The notes below the pieces were generated by a model. It had not been told where the DNA came from and did not search any database. It was given only the letters and a program-made list of their open reading frames with translations. Positions 45,817-54,107 of a DNA stretch of 64,000 nucleotides are shown here, one piece after another. Location of the stretch: positions 62,001-126,000 of the forward strand of contig JAUNDC010000005.1 of assembly GCA_030526355.1 (NCBI GenBank), given 5' to 3'. Within the stretch, counting starts at the first letter, position 1. Each line of letters starts with the position of its first letter. The DNA comes from Bacillota bacterium (lineage in GTDB: Bacteria > Bacillota > Clostridia > Peptostreptococcales > Anaerovoracaceae). Position numbers and translations under genes: made by a program.

Positions 45817-46101
45817 GTTTTCGACGTATTTTTGAAATTTCAGGCTCATACGTCGAAAACACTGATCCCGTGAAGCGGCTGTTAGGTTTATTTTCGACGT
45901 ATACTGTCGTCAGACGAGCTGTTGCGTCGAAAATATACTGATGCAGTCCTGAGGCTGGATGCTGCAGCAGAAATGCTGAAGAAAATTTCGACGTATGACG
46001 ATAATATCAGCCATAACACGTCGAAATTTTCTCATCAATCTATAATTACAAAAATAGTTTTCGACGTTTTAGCCAGTATTAAGGTTAAAACGTCGAAAAC
46101 T
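45817..46101. repeat. array of four inverted-repeat units with a TTTCGACG core
   Basis: Eight copies of the core TTTCGACG alternate in orientation: starts near 45819, 45852, 45892, 45925, 45987, 46019, 46059 and 46091. They pair into four perfect hairpins with stems of 13 bp (45817-45860), 11 bp (45889-45935), 15 bp (45980-46032) and 16 bp (46056-46101). The loops of 14-25 bases differ completely. Within units the spacing is 32-34 bp, and between units 39, 61 and 39 bp. The region has no believable gene; a frame at 45922-46113 merely runs through it. I do not recognise the element. Confidence 0.75.
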
Positions 46102-46182
46102 TTCCTGCTATAAAACACTTACTTGCACAAAAAATGCTGTTAATATACAATGGTACTTGAAGTTAAGAAAAGAGGAACCAAT

Positions 46183-48000
46183 ATGACAGCAAATAATAAA
46201 AGCCAGAACAGCGATGCTGCAGGCAAGTTGAACAGTCTGTCAAGCTGCCCATCAGGCAGCCAGCTGCCTGATGGCACTGCCGCCGGCTGCGGCAGTGCGG
46301 TCGGCAGTGCGGCCGGCAGTCCGGCAGAATGTGCAGCAAATACAGGAAACTGCCGGCCGGGCAGCCCATGCGGAAAACCCAGCAACGGCAGAATAATCAG
46401 CACCGCTCAAAGTATATGCCCTCTATGTCATAAACCCATAGAGGCTTTTTACGTTGAAGAAAAAGGTCAAGTGCATTTTATAAAAGAATGCGATGAACAC
46501 GGAACCTTCAGGACGCTGGCAGCGGAGGATGCAGAGGCATTTGTAAAGTGGACGGCTCATCCGGTGGTGAACATTCCGCCGAAAAAAGCCATAACTAAAG
46601 GCGCACAAGGTGGCGCAGCTCTGGATGATGATAAGCAAAACGAACCGGCGAACCCAGCTGCCGCAAACACAGAATGCCCGCTTCACTGCGGAACCTGTGA
46701 GAACCACCTGCAGACAGCCTGCTGCGTGCTGATAGACCTGACGGGCAGATGCAATCAGCACTGCCCGTACTGCTTTGCAAAATCAGATCAGGATGCGGAC
46801 AGAAGCGGCGAACTGTCGCTGGAGGAAATCGAAGCCAAATACGACCTGCTGCTCGAGCTGGGAGAAGAAAGACCTTTTAATATCCAGCTTTCGGGAGGCG
46901 AACCGACAGTAAGAGATGACCTACCGCAGATAATCAGTATGGCACGGCAGAAGGGCTTTGAATACGTTCAGATAAATACCAACGGCAGACGGCTTGCTAC
47001 AGAGGACGGCTATGTGCAGAAGCTCAAGGATGCAGGAGCGTCAGTCATTTTCATGCAGTTTGACGGAACAAGAGATGACATTTATGAAGCGCTGCGAGGC
47101 GAACCGCTACTAGAAATCAAGAAACGCGCCATAAGAAACTGCGAGAAAGCGGGTCTTGGAGTGACGCTGGTGCCGACTATAGTCAATGGAGTGAATACGG
47201 ATAACATCGGGGAGATGATGGATTTTCTCGTGGAAAACGTGAATGTGGTCAAAGGAATACATTTTCAGCCGGTAAGTTTTTTCGGCAGGCATCCGGAAGA
47301 GCACAGCGGAGATTTTCCGGGAAGAATCACTATGTTCGGGCTTCTCAATCAGCTTGAGAAGCAGCGACCCCAGTTCAAGGCAGATGACATGTGTCCGATT
47401 TCGACAGGTCACACCCTGTGCTGCTTTTACAGTACATACATCAGGGAGCCGGATGGAAGTGTAAAATGTACGCTTTCCGCGAGAAAAAAGGCTGAGGGTG
47501 TCAGCTGCTGTGATACGGCGGGTATCGGAACAGTGCAGCAGTCGGAAGGCGAATGCTGCTGCGGCACACCAGAACCCGAGGCAGACTCATGCTGCTGCGG
47601 CACACCAGAACTCGAGGCGGACTCATGCTGCTGCGGCCAGAGCATCAGCCAGCAGGAAGCCCTTGAGATAATCAGAAAAGACAGAGACTATGTGCTGGAC
47701 AAGTGGGAGATAGCAGTCCCTCAGATTCAGGAGGACGGCGCACAAGGTCAATGCGAATGCAGCTGCTGCGGCGCAGACTCACAGCCGGAAACGCCGGAGT
47801 ACAGCTCATCCGATGATATAATGGATATGGATGAATTTTTGCGATACTACAGGCGAAACACCTTTACGGTTACAGGCATGGCATTTCAGGATGTGATGAA
47901 CCTTGACGCCGAGAGAGTGAAACGATGCAGAGTTCAGGTGCTGTCGGATGACAACAGGCTGATACCGTTCTGCGCATATAACAGTATATACAGACAGTAA
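46183..48000 (+). CDS. radical SAM protein with cysteine-rich insertions (TrsS/DVU-type)
   Basis: This 605-residue radical SAM enzyme has its cluster motif in TGRCNQHCPYCFAKS (CxxxCxxC, about residue 190), followed by FNIQLSGGEPTVRDDLPQII and VQINTNGRRLATEDGYVQKL. An N-terminal zinc-ribbon-like part (ICPLCHKPIEAFYVEEKGQV) precedes it. The family resembles radical SAM (seleno)proteins that accompany DVU_1551-1559 type hydroxylase clusters; here no in-frame TGA is seen, so cysteine would replace any selenocysteine. Two unusual low-complexity parts are a Gly/Ser/Cys-rich N-terminal stretch (about 20-75) and a repeat ECCCGTPEPEADSCCCGTPE with three CCCG units (about 455-485), plus CECSCCG near 535. 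The start at 46183 follows AGAGGAA. It is the first gene of the maturation group. Confidence 0.85.
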   Translation: MTANNKSQNSDAAGKLNSLSSCPSGSQLPDGTAAGCGSAVGSAAGSPAECAANTGNCRPGSPCGKPSNGRIISTAQSICPLCHKPIEAFYVEEKGQVHFIKECDEHGTFRTLAAEDAEAFVKWTAHPVVNIPPKKAITKGAQGGAALDDDKQNEPANPAAANTECPLHCGTCENHLQTACCVLIDLTGRCNQHCPYCFAKSDQDADRSGELSLEEIEAKYDLLLELGEERPFNIQLSGGEPTVRDDLPQIISMARQKGFEYVQINTNGRRLATEDGYVQKLKDAGASVIFMQFDGTRDDIYEALRGEPLLEIKKRAIRNCEKAGLGVTLVPTIVNGVNTDNIGEMMDFLVENVNVVKGIHFQPVSFFGRHPEEHSGDFPGRITMFGLLNQLEKQRPQFKADDMCPISTGHTLCCFYSTYIREPDGSVKCTLSARKKAEGVSCCDTAGIGTVQQSEGECCCGTPEPEADSCCCGTPELEADSCCCGQSISQQEALEIIRKDRDYVLDKWEIAVPQIQEDGAQGQCECSCCGADSQPETPEYSSSDDIMDMDEFLRYYRRNTFTVTGMAFQDVMNLDAERVKRCRVQVLSDDNRLIPFCAYNSIYRQ

Positions 48001-48059
48001 TTTGAAATACATGACACGGCCGAGCAGCAGATTCAGCAAGGCCGGGAGGAGGATAAAAA

Positions 48060-48770
48060 ATGGCAATTTTGAGACCGGGAGAATTTGATATTACCGACAG
48101 AGGAGTTGAATTAGCAGAACTGAAGGCAGGCGATAAGGTACTTGATATAGGCTGCGGCGAGGGAGACACCCTGAACCATCTGATAAATGATATGGGTATG
48201 ACAGGCGAAGGAATAGACATGAGCCTGCCGAAAATAAGCGAAGCCAAAGCAAAATACCCTGATATCGACGTTAAATTTGGAGACGGTGAATTTTTGGACG
48301 AATATTCATCCTTTACATTTGACGGAGTATTTATGGAATGCGTGCTCAGCCTGATAAATATACCGGATGAAGCACTGCATGAAGCCTATTGTGTGCTCAA
48401 AAAAGGCGGAAAACTGATAATAAGTGACCTTTACGACAAAAAACCGGATCCGAAGCAGCTGAAGGCAGTGAAAATCGAAGCAGAAAGGCAGAGCAAAATT
48501 CCAAAGAAAAACGGCGAGTGCGAGGAGCATCCTACAAGGTTTGTGGATTTCAGACTGGACGGCGTTTTCTTTAAGGAGCCGTTGATTTCGCAGCTCGAGG
48601 AAATCGGCTACAAGGTGCTGGCCTTTGAGGATCGTTCTCAGGATCTGGATAATTATGTGGCACAGACTCTCATGGATGAGGGAACCCTGGAAAATCTGTG
48701 CGCAGACAAGAAGACGCTTAACAGAAAGAACATAGGTTATTTCCTGCTGGTTGCACAAAAGCCGGAATGA
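48060..48770 (+). CDS. SAM-dependent methyltransferase, DVU_1556-like
   Basis: This 236-residue class I methyltransferase has KVLDIGCGEGDTLNHLINDM (motif I, about residue 28), GIDMSLPKISEAKAKYP, FDGVFMECVLSLINIPDEAL and GGKLIISDLYDKKPDPKQLK. The FRPG-like opening LRPGEFDITDRGVEL is typical of the branch found next to the radical SAM gene in molybdenum hydroxylase clusters. GGGAGGAGG lies six to seven bases before the start. It probably methylates the same small molecule or cofactor that the radical SAM protein works on; the substrate is unknown. Confidence 0.85.
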   Translation: MAILRPGEFDITDRGVELAELKAGDKVLDIGCGEGDTLNHLINDMGMTGEGIDMSLPKISEAKAKYPDIDVKFGDGEFLDEYSSFTFDGVFMECVLSLINIPDEALHEAYCVLKKGGKLIISDLYDKKPDPKQLKAVKIEAERQSKIPKKNGECEEHPTRFVDFRLDGVFFKEPLISQLEEIGYKVLAFEDRSQDLDNYVAQTLMDEGTLENLCADKKTLNRKNIGYFLLVAQKPE

Positions 48771-48835
48771 TCAGCAGTTGAGCCGCCGCCTCATGCAGCG
48801 GGCTCAATGATCTATGAAAGCACAAGGAGAACACA

Positions 48836-49207
48836 ATGAAAGAAAAGATTTTTACATTAAAAATGAACGGATACTGCTGCAGTCAGATTGTTATGCAGAT
48901 AGGGCTGGAGCAGCTGGGCAAGGAAAACGAAGATCTGGTTGAAGCCATGGCAGGACTGTGCGACGGGGTAAAGTGCGGCAGGATGTGCGGCGCAGCATCG
49001 GCAGCGGTGTGCCTTTTATATCTGGCTGACGGTAAGGCCGCGGAAAAGGAACTTATTCAGGAATATCTGGACTGGTTCGAGGATGCTTTCGGGGCGCTTG
49101 ACTGCGAGGAGCTGCTGGCTGACGACCCGATGGCAAAGCTGGAAAAATGCCCGATGTTTGTGGAATCAACATTGCTTAAGCTGGAGGAGCTGCTGGAGTG
49201 GGATTAA
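48836..49207 (+). CDS. C-GCAxxG-C-C family protein, DVU_1555-like
   Basis: This 123-residue protein has conserved cysteines arranged as YCCSQIVMQIG near the N-terminus, GLCDGVKCGRMCGAASAAVC in the middle and KCPMF near the end. This matches the C-GCAxxG-C-C family, whose members are thought to bind a metal or cluster. The GCA core is varied here to CGAASAAVC. It overlaps the next gene by 10 bases. In the Desulfovibrio cluster the equivalent gene sits between the methyltransferase and CoA ligase genes, as here. Confidence 0.82.
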   Translation: MKEKIFTLKMNGYCCSQIVMQIGLEQLGKENEDLVEAMAGLCDGVKCGRMCGAASAAVCLLYLADGKAAEKELIQEYLDWFEDAFGALDCEELLADDPMAKLEKCPMFVESTLLKLEELLEWD

Positions 49208-50325
49208 AGAAATACCTGGACATATGGACAGCCCGCAAAATCAGCGGCGACCCTGAAAGGACAGCTTTTGAGAGACGCCAGCTGGATGCCTATACGGAGC
49301 GGAAGCTTAAGGAAACCGTAGAGTATGCCGTGGCAAACAGTGCATTTTACAGCGAGAAATTTGCAGGTGAAGAACTTGACGAGGCAGATATATTTGAAAG
49401 CTTTCGCAGACTTCCCTTCACGTCGCCGGAAGAGCTGAGGCAGAGGGGCCTCGACTTCCTCTGCGTGCGGCTGGGAGAAATCAGCAGGATTGTGACTCTC
49501 GATACAGGAGGGAGCACAGGGGAACCGAAACGCGTGCATTTTACAGAAGAGGACCAGCAGCTTACGGTGGATTATTTCCAGAATGGAATGCAGCTGATAG
49601 TGGACAGCAGTGATACGGTGCTGATATTGATGCCTGCCAGGATGCCGGGCTCCATAGGAAAGCTGCTTTCTGAGGGCTTACGTAATTTCGGCGCGGATAC
49701 GGTGGATTACGGACTGCCGCAGATGAGACCAGACCAGAGCGGTTCCGGGTCAGCGGCAGAAGAGAATGCTGCGGAAGGGACAGCGTCAGAAGAGACTGCC
49801 GCGGAGGCAGAGAAGCTGCTTGATATCATAGAAACGGAGCATATCACGTGCATTGTGGCACTGCCAACGCATATGAGAATGCTGGCCGAGCATGCCGCCG
49901 GAAGAGCAGTCGCACCGCCAAAGCTGAGGAGCGTGCTGCTGAGTGCCGAGTACGTTCCCGATGAAACCGTGGAATATATAAAAGATGTTTTTGGCTGCAA
50001 GGTGTACGAGCACTATGGCATGACGGAAATGGGTCTGGGCTGTGCGGTGAGCTGCGGCCTGGGAGACGGATATCACGTCAGGGAAAGTGACCTTTATATA
50101 GAAATAATAAATCCTGAAACAGGTAGGGTTGTAGAGGACGGAGAGCCGGGAGAGGTGGTTTTCACGACTCTTACACGCAAGGGGATGCCTTTTGTAAGAT
50201 ACAGGACAGGAGACTTCAGTCGATGGATTACGGAGGAATGCCCGTGCGGCAGCCAGCTGAAGCGGCTTGCCAAGGTGGGGTCGCGTGACGCTGTCAAAGG
50301 ATATCTTAAGGGAGATGGCAGATAG
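49198..50325 (+). CDS. AMP-dependent CoA ligase-like protein, DVU_1553-like (PaaK family)
   Basis: This 375-residue adenylate-forming enzyme is related to phenylacetate-CoA ligase (usually about 430 residues). Visible motifs are the phosphate-loop version TLDTGGSTGEPKRVHFTEED (about residue 100), the adenine motif KVYEHYGMTEMGLGCAVSC (about 267) and RYRTGDFSRW (about 335). A low-complexity Ala/Glu/Ser stretch (SGSAAEENAAEGTASEETAA, about 182-203) is inserted in the middle. The C-terminal subdomain is short. The start is a GTG at 49198 with GGAGGAG upstream. It may activate a carboxylate made by the hydroxylase, or adenylate a cofactor precursor. Conservation of the cluster favours maturation, but this is open. 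Confidence 0.83.
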   Translation: MGLKKYLDIWTARKISGDPERTAFERRQLDAYTERKLKETVEYAVANSAFYSEKFAGEELDEADIFESFRRLPFTSPEELRQRGLDFLCVRLGEISRIVTLDTGGSTGEPKRVHFTEEDQQLTVDYFQNGMQLIVDSSDTVLILMPARMPGSIGKLLSEGLRNFGADTVDYGLPQMRPDQSGSGSAAEENAAEGTASEETAAEAEKLLDIIETEHITCIVALPTHMRMLAEHAAGRAVAPPKLRSVLLSAEYVPDETVEYIKDVFGCKVYEHYGMTEMGLGCAVSCGLGDGYHVRESDLYIEIINPETGRVVEDGEPGEVVFTTLTRKGMPFVRYRTGDFSRWITEECPCGSQLKRLAKVGSRDAVKGYLKGDGR

Positions 50326-50385
50326 CCGCCCGTGCGGCGGATTCGCCTGAAACGGCAGGCGTACGGGTGCGGCAGATAGCCGCCC
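50317..50385 (+). repeat. 15-bp direct repeat after the CoA ligase gene
   Basis: GGCAGATAGCCGCCC occurs at 50317-50331 (across the ligase stop codon) and at 50371-50385, with a GC-rich, potentially folded stretch between. It may be a remnant of a small duplication. Confidence 0.5.
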
Positions 50386-50410
50386 ACAATGAACAGGAAA
50401 GGAGAACACT

Positions 50411-51232
50411 ATGTCACAGAAATTATCATATTTTGCAAGAGACCTCATAGAGCAGGGTGAGGATTTTGTTATTGCCAAGGTGGTCGATACCAAAGGTTCG
50501 ACACCGAGAAAAAAGGGCGCCGTTCTGATGATGAAAAAGGACGGAACAACTATGGGAACTGTAGGAGGCGGTCTGCTGGAGGCGGAGACGGAGAAGCTCT
50601 GCATGAAGACCTTTGAAACTAAAGAAAAATCTCACATATACGAATTCACTCTCGACGAAAAGCAGAAGGGTGCGCTGGATATGGGCTGCGGCGGTGATGC
50701 CACGGTTCAGATTGATTATATCGATGCGGCGAACCCGGGAGATTTCGTAAAAGAATTCAAGCTGGCCAGCACGGCGTATATTTTTGGCGGCGGTCATGTT
50801 GCTTACGCCCTTGAGCCGGTGCTCCGCCATGTGGATTTCAGAACGGTTATCATCGATGACCGCGAGGAGTATTCGAACCCCGAAAGATACCCCCATGCGG
50901 AACGTACTATTGTTGTTGATAATTTTGACCATGCGTTTGATGAAATTGAAACGGATGAGGACAGTTATATAATAATAGTGACAAGAGGTCACAGAGGTGA
51001 TCTGCAGGTTCTTCGCGAAGCTGTGAAAAAGGATCATGCGTATCTGGGAATGATAGGGAGCAAGCGCAAGAATCAGCTGCTTTATGATACCTTGATGGAG
51101 GAGGGTGTCTCAAAAGAGAAACTGGCGGAGGTTCATGCTCCTATCGGTCTCAAAATCGGCTCGGAAACTCCTGAGGAAATCGCCATCAGCATCGTGGCTG
51201 AGATTATTCAGGTCAGATCGCAGCAGGGTTAG
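50411..51232 (+). CDS. xdhC: XdhC/CoxI-family molybdenum hydroxylase maturation factor
   Basis: This 273-residue XdhC-type protein binds the molybdenum cofactor and helps insert its sulfurated form into xanthine-oxidase-family enzymes. The N-terminal domain has TKGSTPRKKGAVLMMKKDG, GTVGGGLLEAETE and LDMGCGGDATVQIDYI. The C-terminal Rossmann domain has YIFGGGHVAYALEPVL, VIIDDREEYSNPERYPHAE and YLGMIGSKRKNQ, ending APIGLKIGSETPEEIAISIV. The two hydroxylases at 6.5-15.9 kb are the obvious clients. The next gene starts one base after its stop. Confidence 0.92.
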   Translation: MSQKLSYFARDLIEQGEDFVIAKVVDTKGSTPRKKGAVLMMKKDGTTMGTVGGGLLEAETEKLCMKTFETKEKSHIYEFTLDEKQKGALDMGCGGDATVQIDYIDAANPGDFVKEFKLASTAYIFGGGHVAYALEPVLRHVDFRTVIIDDREEYSNPERYPHAERTIVVDNFDHAFDEIETDEDSYIIIVTRGHRGDLQVLREAVKKDHAYLGMIGSKRKNQLLYDTLMEEGVSKEKLAEVHAPIGLKIGSETPEEIAISIVAEIIQVRSQQG

Positions 51233-51233
51233 T

Positions 51234-52448
51234 ATGTTTGCGGCGGTGGTTCTGGCGGCGGGATATTCGTCGCGTATGGGTGATTTCAAGCCGCTCCTGC
51301 CGGTGAGAGGTGTTCCGGCTGTTTCGGGGCTGCTGGCGGCTCTTGGGTCTGCGGGTGTTGACCGGGTTGTTGTTGTGACCGGGTTTGAGGCGGGCCGGCT
51401 GCAGCCGGTGGTCGAGGCGGCAGGTGCGCAGACGGCATACAATACGCGTTTTGAGGAGGGTATGTTCACTTCGATAAAGACCGGTCTTGAAGCGGTCCGT
51501 AAGCTGTATGGAAAGGTGGACGGTGTTCTGCTGATGCCGGTTGATTGTCCGCTTATAAGCAGTGATGTGCTGGAGGCTGTATTGAACAGCGTCATGGAAA
51601 ATCCGTCAGATGACAGCTTTCGTGTGCCTGTTTTTGAGGGCAAGAAGGGTCATCCGCTGTATATCCCGGATTGCTATATTGATGAAATATGCAGCTATGA
51701 AGGTCATGGAGGGCTGAAGGCTGTAACAGATAAATATTGGGACAGAATGATACGTGTGCCTGTTGCAGATGAAGGCTGCGTGATGGATATGGATACACCT
51801 GAAGGCTACAGTGAGATTCTGGATTTTGTAAAATCGGGATGTGTCCGTGAGGATTTACAGCAGCTTGCCTCCGGCAAAAGGATATTCCTGGTGCGTCACG
51901 GTGAAACTGTGCAGCACAGCGAAAAAATGTTTATAGGCCAATACGATGTGGAGCTTGACGAAAAGGGACGTGAGCAGATAAAACGATCTGCAGAAGAAAT
52001 AGCAATGTATAGCCCCGGGATTTCAGGAATATATTCCAGCCCGCTGAAGCGTGCAGCGGAAAGTGCACGGATCGTGGCAGATCGGATATGTCCGCGGGAA
52101 GAGCAGATTTGCGGGGTCAAGGCACTGACAGAAATAAATCTGGGCAGCTGGGACGGCAAGCCCGTTCGTGAAATCAGAGAAAAATACCCTGCAGAATACA
52201 TACGCAGAGGTGAGAACATGTTCCTTTTCAAAACCGGCAATAAGGCAGAGAATTTCTATGATGTGCAGTATCGTGCTGTCAAAGCCCTGCGCAGGATACT
52301 GCTGCAGGATGAAGCGGAGGATATTCTCATCGTATCTCACAGTGCCGTGATACGCGCCCTCGAGAACAACCTTAAGGGTCTGCGCGTGGACGATGACTGG
52401 AAGCCCGTGCCAAAAGGCAGCTTCAGAATCATTGATTTCAGAATATAG
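51234..52448 (+). CDS. MocA-like NTP transferase fused to a histidine phosphatase, DVU_1551-like
   Basis: This is a 404-residue fusion. Residues 1-205 form a MobA/MocA-type nucleotidyltransferase (VVLAAGYSSRMGDFKPLLPV, VDGVLLMPVDCPLISSDVLE, GKKGHPLYIP and a C-terminal DMDTPEGY), likely to add CMP or GMP to molybdopterin. Residues 215-404 form a histidine phosphatase (phosphoglycerate mutase superfamily) with IFLVRHGETVQHSE, IYSSPLKRAAESARIVADRI, and the second catalytic histidine in ILIVSHSAVIRAL. The catalytic RHG and H-S residues are present. A phosphatase attached to a cofactor cytidylyltransferase could remove a product phosphate, as CobC does in cobalamin synthesis. The start at 51234 is preferred; the upstream frame extension lies inside xdhC. 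Confidence 0.88.
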   Translation: MFAAVVLAAGYSSRMGDFKPLLPVRGVPAVSGLLAALGSAGVDRVVVVTGFEAGRLQPVVEAAGAQTAYNTRFEEGMFTSIKTGLEAVRKLYGKVDGVLLMPVDCPLISSDVLEAVLNSVMENPSDDSFRVPVFEGKKGHPLYIPDCYIDEICSYEGHGGLKAVTDKYWDRMIRVPVADEGCVMDMDTPEGYSEILDFVKSGCVREDLQQLASGKRIFLVRHGETVQHSEKMFIGQYDVELDEKGREQIKRSAEEIAMYSPGISGIYSSPLKRAAESARIVADRICPREEQICGVKALTEINLGSWDGKPVREIREKYPAEYIRRGENMFLFKTGNKAENFYDVQYRAVKALRRILLQDEAEDILIVSHSAVIRALENNLKGLRVDDDWKPVPKGSFRIIDFRI

Positions 52449-52787
52449 TTGAATTGAAGTTTGGAAATCTGTAATCAAAACCGGTCATGTACCAGCATAT
52501 AATGTGTTATGACAGCAAACTTGTTAACTAATCAGAAATTTATTTCGGAAATACGGCAATTTTTTGCCGAGTATTCTGTATACAAAAGTGTCGTTATTTT
52601 TCGAAAATTATGGATTATGGGCATTTTTTGTGGTATAATGCTGTTCGTATAGCGATTTTCCGATGTATATTGATGAATATGAAGTAAGGTAAGTTAAAAA
52701 CAAGATTGTTGCTTTGAGATGGCATAATTTTTGCATTATTTAAAAGCAATGACAGATGATGTTGGGAAAAGAAAGGATGGATTAAGT
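52449..52787 (+). promoter_or_regulatory. 339-bp rnf upstream region with hairpin and extended -10 promoter
   Basis: A CGGCAA-TTTT-TTGCCG hairpin (52554-52569) lies about 105 bp after the maturation group and may end it. An extended -10 element TGGTATAAT (52631-52639) with a weak -35 is the best rnf promoter candidate, giving a leader of about 140 bases. I see no gene in this stretch. Confidence 0.55.
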
Positions 52788-54107
52788 ATGGGACAGCAAG
52801 GTAAACACTTGAACAGCATTAAAGTAAGTCACGAAAAGCATACTTCATCATGCGAGACTGAAATAATGGCTGTGCCTGAAACTGTCTGTATCTCCATGTC
52901 ACAGCACATAGGAGCTCCTTGCCAGCCGCTGGTAAAGAAGGGCGATTATGTAAAGGTTGGACAGAAGATCGGTGATACAGATGCATTCGTAAGTGCACCG
53001 ATTCACTCAAGTGTTTCAGGAACAGTACAACAGATAACTAATATTAGATCTGTTACCGGTGGCTCAGATCAGGTAGTAATCATTGAAGCCGACGGTAAGC
53101 AGGAGCTCAGTGAAGAGATCAAGCCTCCTGTAGTAAACGATATGAAGGAATTTATCGCAGCAGTAAGAGAGAGCGGAGTGGTTGGTCTGGGAGGCGCATC
53201 ATTCCCTACTCATATCAAGCTGAATCCTAAGAATCTGGATGAAGTTGATACTCTTATTGTCAATGCAGCAGAATGCGAACCATTTATTACATCTGACCAT
53301 AGACTGATGCTCGAAAACACTGAGGATATCATGGATGGTATTATTGCCATAATGAAATACCTCGACCTTAAGATGGGCTATATCGGTGTTGAAGAGAACA
53401 AACCGGATGCAATCGAAGCTCTGAACAAAGCAATTGCAGATAGAGGCAAATCAGATGTGATCAAGGTTCAGGTGCTCAGAGCAAGATACCCTCAGGGTGC
53501 AGAACGAGTAATGGTGTACGAGGTTACAGGCAAGACTCTTGATGCAGGAATGCTTCCTGCACAGGTGGGCGTTATCCTGTCCAACGTTACAACTATAGCT
53601 TTCATAGGTCAGTATCTGAGAACAGGCAAGCCGCTGACCAAGAAGAGAGTTACAATAGACGGCAATGCAGTGAATGAGCCAAAGAACATTCTGGTTCCTA
53701 TCGGTGCAAGAATAGCAGATGTTATCGATGCCTGCGGCGGATACAAGGCAGAGCCGAAGAAAATCCTCATGGGAGGACCTATGATGGGAAGAGCCGTATA
53801 TTCGGATGAATTCCCGATTGTCAAAAACAATAATGCTATACTGGTATTTGATGGACCTCAGGCACTTATTCCTGAGGAGACAGGCTGCATAAAATGCGGA
53901 ATATGCACTAGAGCATGTCCGTTTGATCTGCTTCCTGTATCCATGGTGGCAGCATACGAGAAGAGAGATGTTGAGAAGCTTGAGGCACTGAAGGTTATGC
54001 AGTGTATGGAATGCGGAAGCTGTTCATACGTATGTCCTGCAAGAAGACCTCTGAGCTTTACTCATAAGATGGCAAAAGGATTTTTAAAGGAGGCGGCAAG
54101 TAAATAA
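52788..54107 (+). CDS. rnfC: Rnf complex subunit C (Fe-S, NADH/FMN-binding)
   Basis: This 439-residue peripheral subunit of the ferredoxin:NAD+ oxidoreductase (Rnf) binds NADH and FMN on the cytoplasmic side. It has the N-terminal RnfC barrel (QPLVKKGDYVKVGQKIGDTD and APIHSSVSGTVQQI), the Complex-1 51-kDa-like core (GVVGLGGASFPTHIKLNPKN, LIVNAAECEPFITSDHRLML) and two 4Fe-4S motifs CIKCGICTRACP and CMECGSCSYVCP near the C-terminus. The start at 52788 gives the usual N-terminal length; in-frame TTG 52731 and ATG 52749 lie upstream without good ribosome binding sites. It heads rnfCDGEAB. Confidence 0.95.
   Translation: MGQQGKHLNSIKVSHEKHTSSCETEIMAVPETVCISMSQHIGAPCQPLVKKGDYVKVGQKIGDTDAFVSAPIHSSVSGTVQQITNIRSVTGGSDQVVIIEADGKQELSEEIKPPVVNDMKEFIAAVRESGVVGLGGASFPTHIKLNPKNLDEVDTLIVNAAECEPFITSDHRLMLENTEDIMDGIIAIMKYLDLKMGYIGVEENKPDAIEALNKAIADRGKSDVIKVQVLRARYPQGAERVMVYEVTGKTLDAGMLPAQVGVILSNVTTIAFIGQYLRTGKPLTKKRVTIDGNAVNEPKNILVPIGARIADVIDACGGYKAEPKKILMGGPMMGRAVYSDEFPIVKNNNAILVFDGPQALIPEETGCIKCGICTRACPFDLLPVSMVAAYEKRDVEKLEALKVMQCMECGSCSYVCPARRPLSFTHKMAKGFLKEAASK

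Noticed and set aside
45817..46101. CRISPR array
   Set aside because: The repeated unit is only 8-16 bases, alternates in orientation and forms hairpins; there are no 20-40-base direct repeats with equal spacers and no cas genes in the window.
45922..46113. 63-residue ORF in the hairpin array
   Set aside because: It runs through the inverted repeats, has no ribosome binding site or recognisable feature, and is explained by the repeats.
46183..48000. Selenocysteine (TGA) readthrough in the radical SAM or neighbouring genes
   Set aside because: Relatives can be selenoproteins, but the frames here are continuous and end at normal stops; I found no in-frame TGA with following conserved sequence.
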